From positions 1 to 8,349 of the forward strand of contig URYT01000075.1 of the NCBI GenBank assembly GCA_900552185.1: DNA of 8,349 nucleotides, in the 5' to 3' direction. The translations under genes and the position numbers were made by a program. Of this stretch, positions 1 to 5,915 are shown in pieces. The notes beneath the pieces are model-generated. The model was not told the origin of the DNA, did no database searches, and saw only the letters and a list, made by a program, of their open reading frames with translations. The DNA comes from an uncultured Collinsella sp. (GTDB lineage: Bacteria; Actinomycetota; Coriobacteriia; Coriobacteriales; Coriobacteriaceae). The number at the start of each line of letters is the position of its first letter. Position 1 is the first letter of the stretch.

Positions 1-1392
1 CAGCCGGCGTCGCGCCCTGCCCAGCCTGGCCAGCGTCCGGCACAGCCGACGCAGCGCGCAGCTCAGCCTGCCGCGCGCCCGGCGCAGTCCTTCTCTCGTT
101 CGGCCCAACCTGTTCAACGGACGGGTCAGCAGCCTTCTGCTCGTTCGGTTCAGCATTCGGCTTCTCACGCGGCTCAGCAGCCCACTGCTCGTACGGCCCA
201 GCCTGCAGGCGGCACCCGCTTTAAGCAGCAGGCACCTACCCAGCGAACGCAGGCCCCCCAATCGCATTCGCATCACGCTCGTGGTTCGCATGGCGTTGCT
301 CCGGCGACCCGCTCGAGCTACAACACGCATGCTCGTCGCGGTGCTCAAAAGAAAAGCTCCCCGGTGCCTATGATTATCGGTGGCGTTGTTGCCGTGCTTG
401 CGCTTGTCGCGATCGTTTTCTTTGTCGTGCCAGCCTTCAAGGGCTTCTTTGGCGGTGAGGGTGCGAAAGTCGTTGCAGGCCAGCAGGTTACTATCACGAT
501 TCCCGACGGTGCCTCGGGTGACAGCATCGCTTCGATTCTCTCCGAGAATCATATCGTCGAAAATCCCAAGGATTATTATGCGGCGGTGAAAAAGCTCAAC
601 GCCGATATGTCGCTCAAGCCTGGTGATTATTCGTTCACCACACTCATGGATGCGACCAAGGTTGTTCAGCAGCTCATGGAAGGCCCCAACGCGGGCTCCA
701 ATGCGCTGACTATCCCTGAGGGCCTGACGGTCGATCAAGTCGCCGACCGTGTGGCCCAGGCCTACGACAGCATCTCTAAGGAAGACTTCCTCAACCAGGC
801 CAAGGCCTCCAACTACGTGGACGACTATAGCTTCCTTAAGGGCGCCGCTAACGACTCGCTCGAGGGTTTCTTGTTCCCCAAGACCTATTCGTTGGGTGAT
901 TCGCCGACGGCCGATGGCGTGATTCGCGCTATGCTCGATCAGTTTAAGACCGAGTACAAGTCGCTTGACTTTGCGAACTGCGAAGCCAAGATTAAGGAGC
1001 GCTATGGCGTGGAGATGTCCGACTACGACATCGTCAACTTGGCCTCTATCGTTGAGCGCGAGGGCCTCAACGCCGACCAGCGCGCGCACGTGGCCTCGGT
1101 CTTCTACAACCGCCTTGCCGGCAAGCTCGACGGTCTGCGCTATCTCAACAGCGATGCGACCATGATGTATGTCACCGGTGGCGAGGTTACCGCCGACGAC
1201 CTGCAGAGCGATAGTCCGTATAACACCTATAAGCACGAGGGTCTGCCACCCACGCCCATCTGCTCTCCGTCGCTCGAGGCACTCAAGGCCACGCTTGAGC
1301 CGACCGACTCCGATGACCTGTATTTCTACATTACGCAGGACGAGGAGTACTTCTCGCAAACCTACGAAGAGCATCAACAGTCTTGGAATTAG
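1..1392 (+). CDS. mltG: Endolytic murein transglycosylase MltG (YceG-like), 5' partial
   Basis: MltG is a membrane-anchored lytic transglycosylase that cuts nascent glycan strands in peptidoglycan and is thought to end their elongation. The reading frame is open from base 1, so the true start lies upstream; 463 residues are visible. Residues 1-123 form a basic, low-complexity Gln/Pro/Ala/Arg/Ser tail without a single Asp or Glu. One membrane helix follows at about 124-148 (MIIGGVVAVLALVAIVFF...), then a LysM-like region at about 161-245 and the YceG catalytic domain. The catalytic Glu of the ASIVEREG motif is residue 352. Other family marks are the NSDAT motif at 383-387, SPYNTY at 405-410 and GLPPTP at 414-419. 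The tail should be cytoplasmic and the catalytic domain extracytoplasmic. The stop is one base before the next start, so it is probably co-transcribed with the HAD gene. A start at the GTG at 364 would remove the tail, but the open frame and repeat structure upstream argue against it. Confidence 0.95.
   Translation, partial: QPASRPAQPGQRPAQPTQRAAQPAARPAQSFSRSAQPVQRTGQQPSARSVQHSASHAAQQPTARTAQPAGGTRFKQQAPTQRTQAPQSHSHHARGSHGVAPATRSSYNTHARRGAQKKSSPVPMIIGGVVAVLALVAIVFFVVPAFKGFFGGEGAKVVAGQQVTITIPDGASGDSIASILSENHIVENPKDYYAAVKKLNADMSLKPGDYSFTTLMDATKVVQQLMEGPNAGSNALTIPEGLTVDQVADRVAQAYDSISKEDFLNQAKASNYVDDYSFLKGAANDSLEGFLFPKTYSLGDSPTADGVIRAMLDQFKTEYKSLDFANCEAKIKERYGVEMSDYDIVNLASIVEREGLNADQRAHVASVFYNRLAGKLDGLRYLNSDATMMYVTGGEVTADDLQSDSPYNTYKHEGLPPTPICSPSLEALKATLEPTDSDDLYFYITQDEEYFSQTYEEHQQSWN
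13..141 (+). repeat. In-frame 21-bp imperfect tandem repeat coding an R-x-A-Q-P heptad
   Basis: Five consecutive 21-base units start at 13, 34, 55, 76 and 97, followed by a 24-base unit at 118. Each begins with an Arg codon (CGN), and the third to fifth codons usually encode Ala-Gln-Pro. The Arg residues fall at 5, 12, 19, 26, 33 and 40 of the visible protein, exactly seven apart, then at 48 and 64 as the register loosens; another recognisable unit starts at 190. Codon choice varies between units, so the pattern is better conserved in protein than in DNA. The first bases of the window look like the end of another unit, so the array probably continues upstream. Confidence 0.8.
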
Positions 1393-1393
1393 C

Positions 1394-1891
1394 ATGAGGA
1401 TTTTTAGCCCCAAACGTTACGTTGCCTCGGTCGATCGCATCGACCTTGATACCCTGTGGGCCGACGGCAAACGCGCCATTCTGCTCGATCGCGATAACAC
1501 CTTGGTGCCGCGCGACACCGAGCAGGTTCCCGCCGCGGTTTCCGCGTGGCTCGATGCCGCCCGCGCCAAAGGCTTTAAGCTGTGCATGGTGTCCAATAAC
1601 TGGCATCGCGACCAGGTCATGAGCTCTGCACGCGAGCTGGGACTCGAGGCCATCAGCCACGCCATGAAGCCGGCGCCGTTTGCCCTCAAGGCGGGTCTTA
1701 AGCGCCTCGGCGCCACGGCCGACGAGGCGGTGCTGATCGGTGATCAGCTCTACACTGACGTGTGGAGCGGCAACTTCGCCGGCGTCGATACCATCTTGGT
1801 TAAGCCGCAGGCGACGCAGGACCTGTGGTATACGCAGATCTTCCGTATCTTTGAGCGCCGGGCCCTGCGCGACCTTCCCTGCGAGGATTAG
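1394..1891 (+). CDS. yqeG: YqeG-family HAD (subfamily IIIA) phosphatase
   Basis: This is a 165-residue cytoplasmic HAD-superfamily hydrolase of the YqeG / Mg-dependent phosphatase type. Its physiological substrate is not established in general. All HAD motifs are present: motif I DRDNTLVP with nucleophile D32 and acid D34, motif II S67-N68-N69, motif III lysine K92 (in AMKP), and motif IV GDQLYTD with D117 and D122. Length and motif spacing fit the family, which has only a minimal cap. The ATG at 1394 is chosen because it gives the usual short N-terminus and begins one base after the mltG stop. The frame is open further upstream, but that stretch lies inside mltG in another frame. The Shine-Dalgarno sequence is weak (TGGA near 1385), so translational coupling to mltG is likely. 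In Firmicutes yqeG sits beside yqeH and aroE; here it lies between mltG and aroK. Confidence 0.9.
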   Translation: MRIFSPKRYVASVDRIDLDTLWADGKRAILLDRDNTLVPRDTEQVPAAVSAWLDAARAKGFKLCMVSNNWHRDQVMSSARELGLEAISHAMKPAPFALKAGLKRLGATADEAVLIGDQLYTDVWSGNFAGVDTILVKPQATQDLWYTQIFRIFERRALRDLPCED

Positions 1892-1899
1892 GTCTCGCT

Positions 1900-2433
1900 A
1901 TGTCCCAGCACACCAAACACGGCTGCGACCATATCTTCTTTATCGGCTTTTTGGGCGCGGGCAAATCGACGCTCGCGCGCAACGTCGGGACTATGTTCAA
2001 GCGGCGTTTTATCGATACCGACCGTCTGGTCGTGCGCCGTTGCGGCAAGTCGGTAACCGAGATTTTTAAGACCGAGGGCGAGGATCGTTTTCGCGAGCTC
2101 GAGACCTCGGCGCTCCGTTCGCTCCAAAGCGAGCGCAGCCTGTTGGTTTCGTGCGGGGGCGGTATCGTCGAAACGCCGGTGAATATTGAGCTGATGCACG
2201 AAATGGGTACGTGCGTGTACCTCGAGGGCGACTTCGAGGATTCGATTCGCCAGATTCGTCGGTCCGACACGCGCCCCGATTTCCGTTCGCCCGAGCATGC
2301 TGCGCGCCTGTTTGAGCATCGCCGTCCGCTGTATCGCCAGGCCGCTGACCTTACCCTTGATATTCGCAACAAGTCCTTCGAGGACGTTTCCTACCTTTGT
2401 GCCGAGATGCTTTTGGAGCGTGGACTGCTATGA
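1900..2433 (+). CDS. aroK: Shikimate kinase
   Basis: The 177-residue product matches AroK, a P-loop kinase that phosphorylates shikimate at the 3-hydroxyl with ATP in the pathway to chorismate. The Walker A motif GFLGAGKST ends at T24 with K22 and S23. The shikimate-binding acid is in FIDTD (D39/D41). The conserved substrate arginine is R65 in FRELE, and the GGG shikimate-binding loop is 86-88. The lid region has R125-P126 and the RRPLY motif at 141-145. Length is normal and no key residue is missing, so it looks catalytically competent. It starts eight bases after the yqeG stop, with AGG at 1890-1892 as a modest ribosome site. Its end overlaps the next start (ATGA, 2430-2433). No other convincing shikimate-pathway enzyme is visible here, because the neighbouring AroB homologue appears inactive. 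Confidence 0.93.
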   Translation: MSQHTKHGCDHIFFIGFLGAGKSTLARNVGTMFKRRFIDTDRLVVRRCGKSVTEIFKTEGEDRFRELETSALRSLQSERSLLVSCGGGIVETPVNIELMHEMGTCVYLEGDFEDSIRQIRRSDTRPDFRSPEHAARLFEHRRPLYRQAADLTLDIRNKSFEDVSYLCAEMLLERGLL

Positions 2434-3539
2434 TTCGCCGTCAACTGATCAATTTCCAAAACCGCAGCGTCGATGTCCGCGTCGGATTGGGCGCGTTCGA
2501 TGAGCTGTCGCGCATGTTTGCCTCGGCTGTGGGCAAGCCTAAGCGCGCGATGGTGGTTTGGAACTCCGCCACATCCGAGCGTTTTGGTGAGGTCGTCGAG
2601 CATGCGCTGGTCGACGCCGGTTTTGTCGTGTCGCCGCTAGTCCTCGAGGTTTCGCCTGCTGGTGCCACGCTGGTCGATGCCGATACCGTCTTTGGCGCCC
2701 TGTCGGCTAACGGCATTACCTGCGACGATCTCGTTGTCGCTGTCGGCGATACAGCGACCTGCTCGGTCGTTTGTTGGTGTGCCAATCAGTGGTGCGGTCG
2801 CACCGAGTGCGCCTTGCTGCCGACGACGTTCGACGCCATGCTCACGGTCGCGACGACCATGAAGCCGCTCGTCGCCTCGTCGGCGAATGCGCTTCCCGCT
2901 ATCGCGTTCCGTCCCGAACCGGGCTTGGTCGTGTGTGACCTCGACCTTGTTCGCGAGGCGGACCCCGAGGACCTTAAGCTCGGCTATGTGGTACTTGTTG
3001 GCACCATGCTTTCGAGCAGCAAGTCCCGCTGGAATCAGTTTACTGAGACCGTCCCCGAGATTCTCGCGGGCGAGGAGGTCGCGCTCGTCAATGCCGTTCA
3101 ATGGTCTCAGACTGCCCGTAAAGACGTACTGATGGCCACGAACCCGAGCGCCCGCCATGCGCTCGATTTTGGCAAGACGGGGGAGCGCGCCCTGCGCACC
3201 TGCTTGGGCGATGCCGCTTCGCAGGTCCCTGCCTATCAGCTGTTATCCGAGGGCATGCGCTTTGAGGCGCGCCTAGCACATGATGCCTGCGACTTTGATA
3301 TCGATTACGTCTTTGAGGTCGATGACTGCCTGGAGGACTTTGGTATCGAGGAACTTGCCTTCGACCTGGAGCCTGCCGCATATATCGAGGAGTTCCGTAA
3401 GCAGCAGTTCGCTCGCTCGAATCGCAGCATGCTGCCGCTGCCCGCAGCACTCGGTGCCATTCGCCTAACGAGCGTTGAGGACGAGGTTCTTGAGCGCCAT
3501 GCTCACGCCTACTTGGCTTCTCGCAAAGAACTTCTCTAA
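2430..3539 (+). CDS. Degenerate 3-dehydroquinate synthase (AroB) homologue, probably non-catalytic
   Basis: The product has 369 residues, close to AroB's usual size of about 360, and follows aroK with an ATGA overlap as aroB often does. It can be aligned by eye along AroB: PTT at 131-133, then Lys145 matching the Lys of the VGGKTG segment, DLD at 170-172, and an AroB-like C-terminal helical region. Catalytic features are lost. The NAD-binding GGGVVGD segment reads GDTATCS (106-112). The zinc-ligand Glu of GLAEVIK aligns with V188 and the Lys with G191. The GHTFGHA histidine motif reads GKTGERA (248-254). The HGEAV histidine aligns near A268. The frame is intact with no stop or frameshift, so this is a maintained protein rather than a fresh pseudogene. 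Six cysteines fall between 98 and 127. Its role is unknown; a structural or regulatory partner of AroK, or slow decay, are possible. Sequence annotated by homology alone may call it aroB. Confidence 0.75.
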   Translation: MIRRQLINFQNRSVDVRVGLGAFDELSRMFASAVGKPKRAMVVWNSATSERFGEVVEHALVDAGFVVSPLVLEVSPAGATLVDADTVFGALSANGITCDDLVVAVGDTATCSVVCWCANQWCGRTECALLPTTFDAMLTVATTMKPLVASSANALPAIAFRPEPGLVVCDLDLVREADPEDLKLGYVVLVGTMLSSSKSRWNQFTETVPEILAGEEVALVNAVQWSQTARKDVLMATNPSARHALDFGKTGERALRTCLGDAASQVPAYQLLSEGMRFEARLAHDACDFDIDYVFEVDDCLEDFGIEELAFDLEPAAYIEEFRKQQFARSNRSMLPLPAALGAIRLTSVEDEVLERHAHAYLASRKELL

Positions 3540-3545
3540 GATTTA

Positions 3546-3574
3546 TTGACATCCATTGTCTTTCGTATCATGTT
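3546..3574 (+). promoter_or_regulatory. Possible sigma-70-type promoter before the M24 peptidase gene
   Basis: A perfect -35 hexamer TTGACA lies at 3546-3551, just after the stop of the AroB-like gene. The best -10-like hexamer, TATCAT (3566-3571), is only 14 bases away, which is short. At the normal 17-base spacing the hexamer is CATGTT (3569-3574), a poor match. Transcription from here would start about where the long palindrome begins, giving a structured leader of roughly 95 bases. The location fits a separate transcription unit, but the spacing makes the call uncertain. Confidence 0.4.
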
Positions 3575-3576
3575 GA

Positions 3577-3639
3577 GGGGCGGGTTTTCAATCGGTTGCG
3601 GATCGCATGCGATTCCGTCGTTCGATTGAGACCCGTCCC
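3577..3639. repeat. 63-bp near-palindrome (long imperfect inverted repeat) upstream of pepQ
   Basis: The outer arms are 3577-3594 and 3623-3639 (GGGGCGGGT... and ...ACCCGTCCC), pairing with one wobble-type mismatch pair, one G-T pair and one bulge. The inner arms are 3599-3606 and 3609-3617, around the exact 12-base palindrome ATCGCATGCGAT (3602-3613). Both arm pairs share the same centre near 3607/3608. A short internal loop separates them. A second small hairpin, GTCTT/GAGAC with a TATA loop, follows at 3640-3653, just before the ribosome site AAGGA (3661-3665). No proper U-run follows the large hairpin, so it is not a standard terminator. It could be a leader-RNA structure, a protein-binding site, or a weak terminator for the upstream operon. 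Confidence 0.7.
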
Positions 3640-3671
3640 GTCTTTATAGAGACAATAAGAAAGGAATCTGC

Positions 3672-4802
3672 ATGTCTGAGTTTGCTGCCGGTCCTGCCGG
3701 TCGTATCGAACGTGTCCGTGCCCTGATGGTCGAGCGCGGCTACGACGCTATCGTGGTACGCGACGAGGCCAATCTTCGTTGGCTCACGGGCGTGAAGGGC
3801 GTCTTCGACTACACCTTCGAGTTCCCGCACGCGGCGTTTATTACGGCTGACCAGTGCCTGTTCCATACCGACTCGCGCTACCTCAACAGCTTTGAGGAGA
3901 ACACGCCCGCCGGCAGCCCCTGGGTCTACGACATGGACGAGGGCACCATCCCCGGCTGGGTCGCCGGCAAGATCGCAGCCAACAAGTGCCGCGTCTGCGC
4001 TGTCGAGGACGATATGCTGATTAATTTCTACCAGGGCATTCAGCGCGGCCTGGAGGACCGCTCCGTCGCCTGCATGCTGCCGCTGATGCACGACGACATC
4101 CGCAAGATGCGCGCCATCAAGGACGCCGAGGAGATCGAGCTCATGCGCCACGCACAGTCGATCACCGACGCCGCCTTCCAGCACATGCTCGGGTTTATTA
4201 AGCCCGGTATGACCGAGAAGCAGGTTCGCAACGAGCTCGAGAATTTTATGTTCGCCAACGGCGCCGACAGCCTTGCCTTCGGCTCCATCGTGGCGAGCGG
4301 TCCCAACACCGCCAACCCGCATGCCGTCCCGAGTGACCGTGTCATCGAGAAGGGCGATTTCGTTCTCATGGATTACGGCGCGGGCTACTGCGATTATCGT
4401 TCCGACATGACGCGCACCGTCGTGATGGGCGAGCCTACCCAGGAGCAGCTCGACCTGTACGCGCTCGTGCGCCGTACGCACGAGGAGTGCGTCGCTGCCA
4501 TTCATCCGGGCGTCGAGGGCAACGACATCTTTAAGCTTTCCAAGAAGATCATCGGCGATGCCGGCTATGGCGATTACTACAACCATGGTCTGGGTCACGG
4601 CGTAGGCATCGACATCCATGAGCTGCCCAACTTCAACCGCAGCAAGAACACCATCGAGGTCGGCTCGGTTATCACCATGGAGCCCGGCGTGTATCTGCCC
4701 GGTGTGGGCGGCGTGCGTCTGGAGGACTACGGCGTGGTCACCGAGAACGGCTACGAGCCCTTCACCAAGACCCCGCACGACCTGCACGTCATCGATTGCT
4801 AG
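3672..4802 (+). CDS. pepQ: M24B metallopeptidase, Xaa-Pro aminopeptidase / dipeptidase type
   Basis: The 376-residue protein has the two-domain creatinase/prolidase layout: an N-terminal domain (about 10-140) and a pita-bread catalytic domain (about 150-370). Enzymes of this type remove residues next to proline in peptides in the cytoplasm using two metal ions. All five metal ligands are visible: D234 and D245 (in MDYG... and SDMTRT), H309 in HGLGHGVGID, E337 in MEPGVY and E351 in RLED. H316 in the HELP motif is also conserved. The ATG at 3672 has AAGGA at 3661-3665, six bases away. It sits alone between a 132-base leader and a strong terminator, so it is probably monocistronic, in the position that pepQ takes before efp in many Gram-positive genomes. 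Sequence alone does not separate an aminopeptidase P-like enzyme from a prolidase, so the gene symbol follows its position. Confidence 0.92.
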   Translation: MSEFAAGPAGRIERVRALMVERGYDAIVVRDEANLRWLTGVKGVFDYTFEFPHAAFITADQCLFHTDSRYLNSFEENTPAGSPWVYDMDEGTIPGWVAGKIAANKCRVCAVEDDMLINFYQGIQRGLEDRSVACMLPLMHDDIRKMRAIKDAEEIELMRHAQSITDAAFQHMLGFIKPGMTEKQVRNELENFMFANGADSLAFGSIVASGPNTANPHAVPSDRVIEKGDFVLMDYGAGYCDYRSDMTRTVVMGEPTQEQLDLYALVRRTHEECVAAIHPGVEGNDIFKLSKKIIGDAGYGDYYNHGLGHGVGIDIHELPNFNRSKNTIEVGSVITMEPGVYLPGVGGVRLEDYGVVTENGYEPFTKTPHDLHVIDC

Positions 4803-4824
4803 CCCATTTCGATAGATTTTTGGG

Positions 4825-4867
4825 GCGGGGCGTCCGGAGCAATTCGGGCGCCCCGCGTTCTCTTTTT
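4825..4867 (+). terminator. Strong rho-independent terminator after pepQ
   Basis: A 12-base-pair GC-rich stem pairs 4825-4836 with 4845-4856, containing one G-U pair in RNA, around the eight-base loop GAGCAATT. It is followed by GTTCTCTTTTT at 4857-4867. It begins 22 bases after the pepQ stop and separates pepQ transcription from the efp operon. Confidence 0.92.
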
Positions 4868-4875
4868 ATGCGCTC

Positions 4876-4904
4876 GCTGCAGGCGCCGTCTGCAAGTGTA
4901 TAAT
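4876..4904 (+). promoter_or_regulatory. Probable promoter of the efp operon
   Basis: A perfect -10 hexamer TATAAT lies at 4899-4904, 58 bases before the efp start. The expected -35 position holds only a weak sequence (GCTGCA at 4876-4881 for 17-base spacing). A short inverted repeat TGCAG (4878-4882) / CTGCA (4890-4894) spans the -35/spacer region; it may be chance or a small operator. The site lies directly after the pepQ terminator, where a new promoter is expected. Confidence 0.6.
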
Positions 4905-4961
4905 TTCGGTCGTATGTAATTTGGACGCTTGTGCGTTCTGCCCATAACAAGAAAGGTCGCT

Positions 4962-5525
4962 ATGCCTACCATTTCTACCGCCGACTTCAAGAACGGCCTC
5001 GGTCTCCGCATTAAGGACAAGGTCTACACCATCGTCGAGTTCCAGCATGTCAAGCCGGGCAAGGGTGGCGCGTTTGTGCGCTACAAGACCCGCGACATCA
5101 AGAGCGGCCGCGTCGTCGAGAACACCTGCAATGCCGGCACCAAGTTCGAGAGCGTCATGCTCACCACCCGTGAGTTCCAGTACCTCTACAACGATGGCGC
5201 TGACTACATCTTCATGGACAACGAGACCTATGAGCAGGTTCCCGTTCCCGAGGACATGGTGGGCGAGAACTCCAAGTGGCTGCGCGAGAACGACATCTGC
5301 CAGCTGCTCTTCGCCGACGATGAGCTCATGGGCGTGACGCCGCCGATGTTCATCGAGACCACCATCGTCCAGACCGACCCGGGCTTTAAGGGCGACACCG
5401 TCCAGGGTTCCACCAAGCCGGCCACGATTGACACCGGCGCTGTCATCCAGGTCCCCATGTACCTCAACGAGGGCGAGGTCATCAAGGTTGACACCCGCGA
5501 CGGCAAGTTCGTCTCCCGCGTCTAG
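4962..5525 (+). CDS. efp: Translation elongation factor P
   Basis: EF-P (187 residues, the usual length) binds between the P and E sites of stalled ribosomes and promotes peptide bonds at polyproline stretches. The N-terminal KOW-like domain carries the tip loop KPGKGGAF, with Lys34 at the position that is modified in many bacteria. The two OB-fold domains follow, and the protein ends with the typical C-terminus DTRDGKFVSRV. The ATG at 4962 is preferred over an upstream in-frame start at 4929 because it gives the canonical N-terminus and has GAAAGG at 4951-4956, five bases away. It is first in an operon led by the TATAAT box at 4899, and codon use is strongly biased towards C-ending codons, consistent with high expression. 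No modification enzyme is encoded in this window, so whether Lys34 is modified cannot be told. Confidence 0.97.
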   Translation: MPTISTADFKNGLGLRIKDKVYTIVEFQHVKPGKGGAFVRYKTRDIKSGRVVENTCNAGTKFESVMLTTREFQYLYNDGADYIFMDNETYEQVPVPEDMVGENSKWLRENDICQLLFADDELMGVTPPMFIETTIVQTDPGFKGDTVQGSTKPATIDTGAVIQVPMYLNEGEVIKVDTRDGKFVSRV

Positions 5526-5549
5526 CAACCAACTCTTCTAGGAGGACTC

Positions 5550-5912
5550 ATGCCCCAGGAAATCAAGATTGACGGCATCGGCATTTCGCCCGATGTTCTG
5601 ACCGTCATCGTCTCGCGCGCCGTGTCGGATGTCGAGGGCATCGCCTCCGTTGGCGTCAAGGACCTTGCCACCAACCTTGTCTCCATGATGCTCTCGTCCA
5701 AGGCCCCGGCTTCCGAGCCGGCGGTCGAGGCCGAGGTCGTCGGCGACAAGCTCGCACTCACCGTGCGTGTCGTGGTGTTCTTTGGCTATCCGTTCAAGAA
5801 ACTCGCCGAGGCCGTTCGCGCCGCCGTGGTCGCCGCCATCGATGCCCAGGTGGGCGTCGAGGTCGAACGCGTTGACGTTTGCATCGACGGCCTCGTTTTC
5901 CCCAAGGAGTAA
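5550..5912 (+). CDS. Asp23/Gls24 family envelope stress response protein (YqhY-like)
   Basis: This 120-residue protein matches the Asp23/Gls24 (DUF322) family. It opens with the family pattern of a short strand, then GISPDVLTVIVSRAVSDVEGIASVG (shown in part: SPDVLTVIVSRAVSDVEGI), continues with a strand-rich centre and ends with a helix-strand unit VRAAVVAAIDAQVGVEVERV. Members are small soluble proteins linked to cell-envelope or alkaline stress, and YqhY in Bacillus affects fatty-acid synthesis; the molecular role is not settled. A perfect AGGAGG at 5540-5545 stands four bases before the ATG, the strongest ribosome site in the window. It lies 24 bases after efp and directly before nusB, the same place yqhY holds in Bacillus. 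No membrane segment or signal peptide is seen. Confidence 0.88.
   Translation: MPQEIKIDGIGISPDVLTVIVSRAVSDVEGIASVGVKDLATNLVSMMLSSKAPASEPAVEAEVVGDKLALTVRVVVFFGYPFKKLAEAVRAAVVAAIDAQVGVEVERVDVCIDGLVFPKE
5904..5909 (+). promoter_or_regulatory. Shine-Dalgarno site AAGGAG that fixes the TTG start of nusB
   Basis: AAGGAG lies within the last codons of the Asp23-family gene (encoding the KE end) and is six bases before the TTG at 5916. No ATG or GTG is available that would give a proper NusB N-terminus, so this site supports TTG as the start. Translation is probably coupled to the upstream gene, which stops at 5912. Confidence 0.7.
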
Positions 5913-5915
5913 CCT

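Noticed and set aside
13..210. The 21-base repeats as a CRISPR array
   Set aside because: Units are contiguous without spacers, diverge at wobble positions and keep a protein reading frame, so they are a coding repeat.
1169..1393. Upstream extension of the YqeG reading frame inside mltG
   Set aside because: The stretch is Arg/Ser/Thr/Pro-rich out-of-frame translation of conserved MltG sequence; the ATG at 1394 gives the family N-terminus.
2430..3539. Frameshift or assembly error as the reason for the odd AroB sequence
   Set aside because: The frame is open throughout, and alignable segments (PTT, DLD, C-terminal helices) stay in the same frame before and after the degenerate motifs.
3577..3653. 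The leader palindrome as a standard rho-independent terminator
   Set aside because: The sequence after the large stem is GTCTTTATAG, without a U-run, unlike the clear terminator at 4825-4867.
3588..4787. 399-residue open frame on the minus strand opposite pepQ
   Set aside because: It is a shadow of a GC-rich, codon-biased gene: the composition is Val/Ala/Gly/His-rich with no recognisable domain, while the + strand frame has every M24 metal ligand.
4878..4894. Inverted repeat TGCAG/CTGCA near the efp promoter as a repressor operator
   Set aside because: The arms are only five bases long, which is easily found by chance in this composition; it is mentioned only in the promoter entry.
4929..4961. 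Upstream in-frame start for efp
   Set aside because: It would add eleven residues not seen in EF-P, and the ribosome site GAAAGG at 4951-4956 points to the ATG at 4962.
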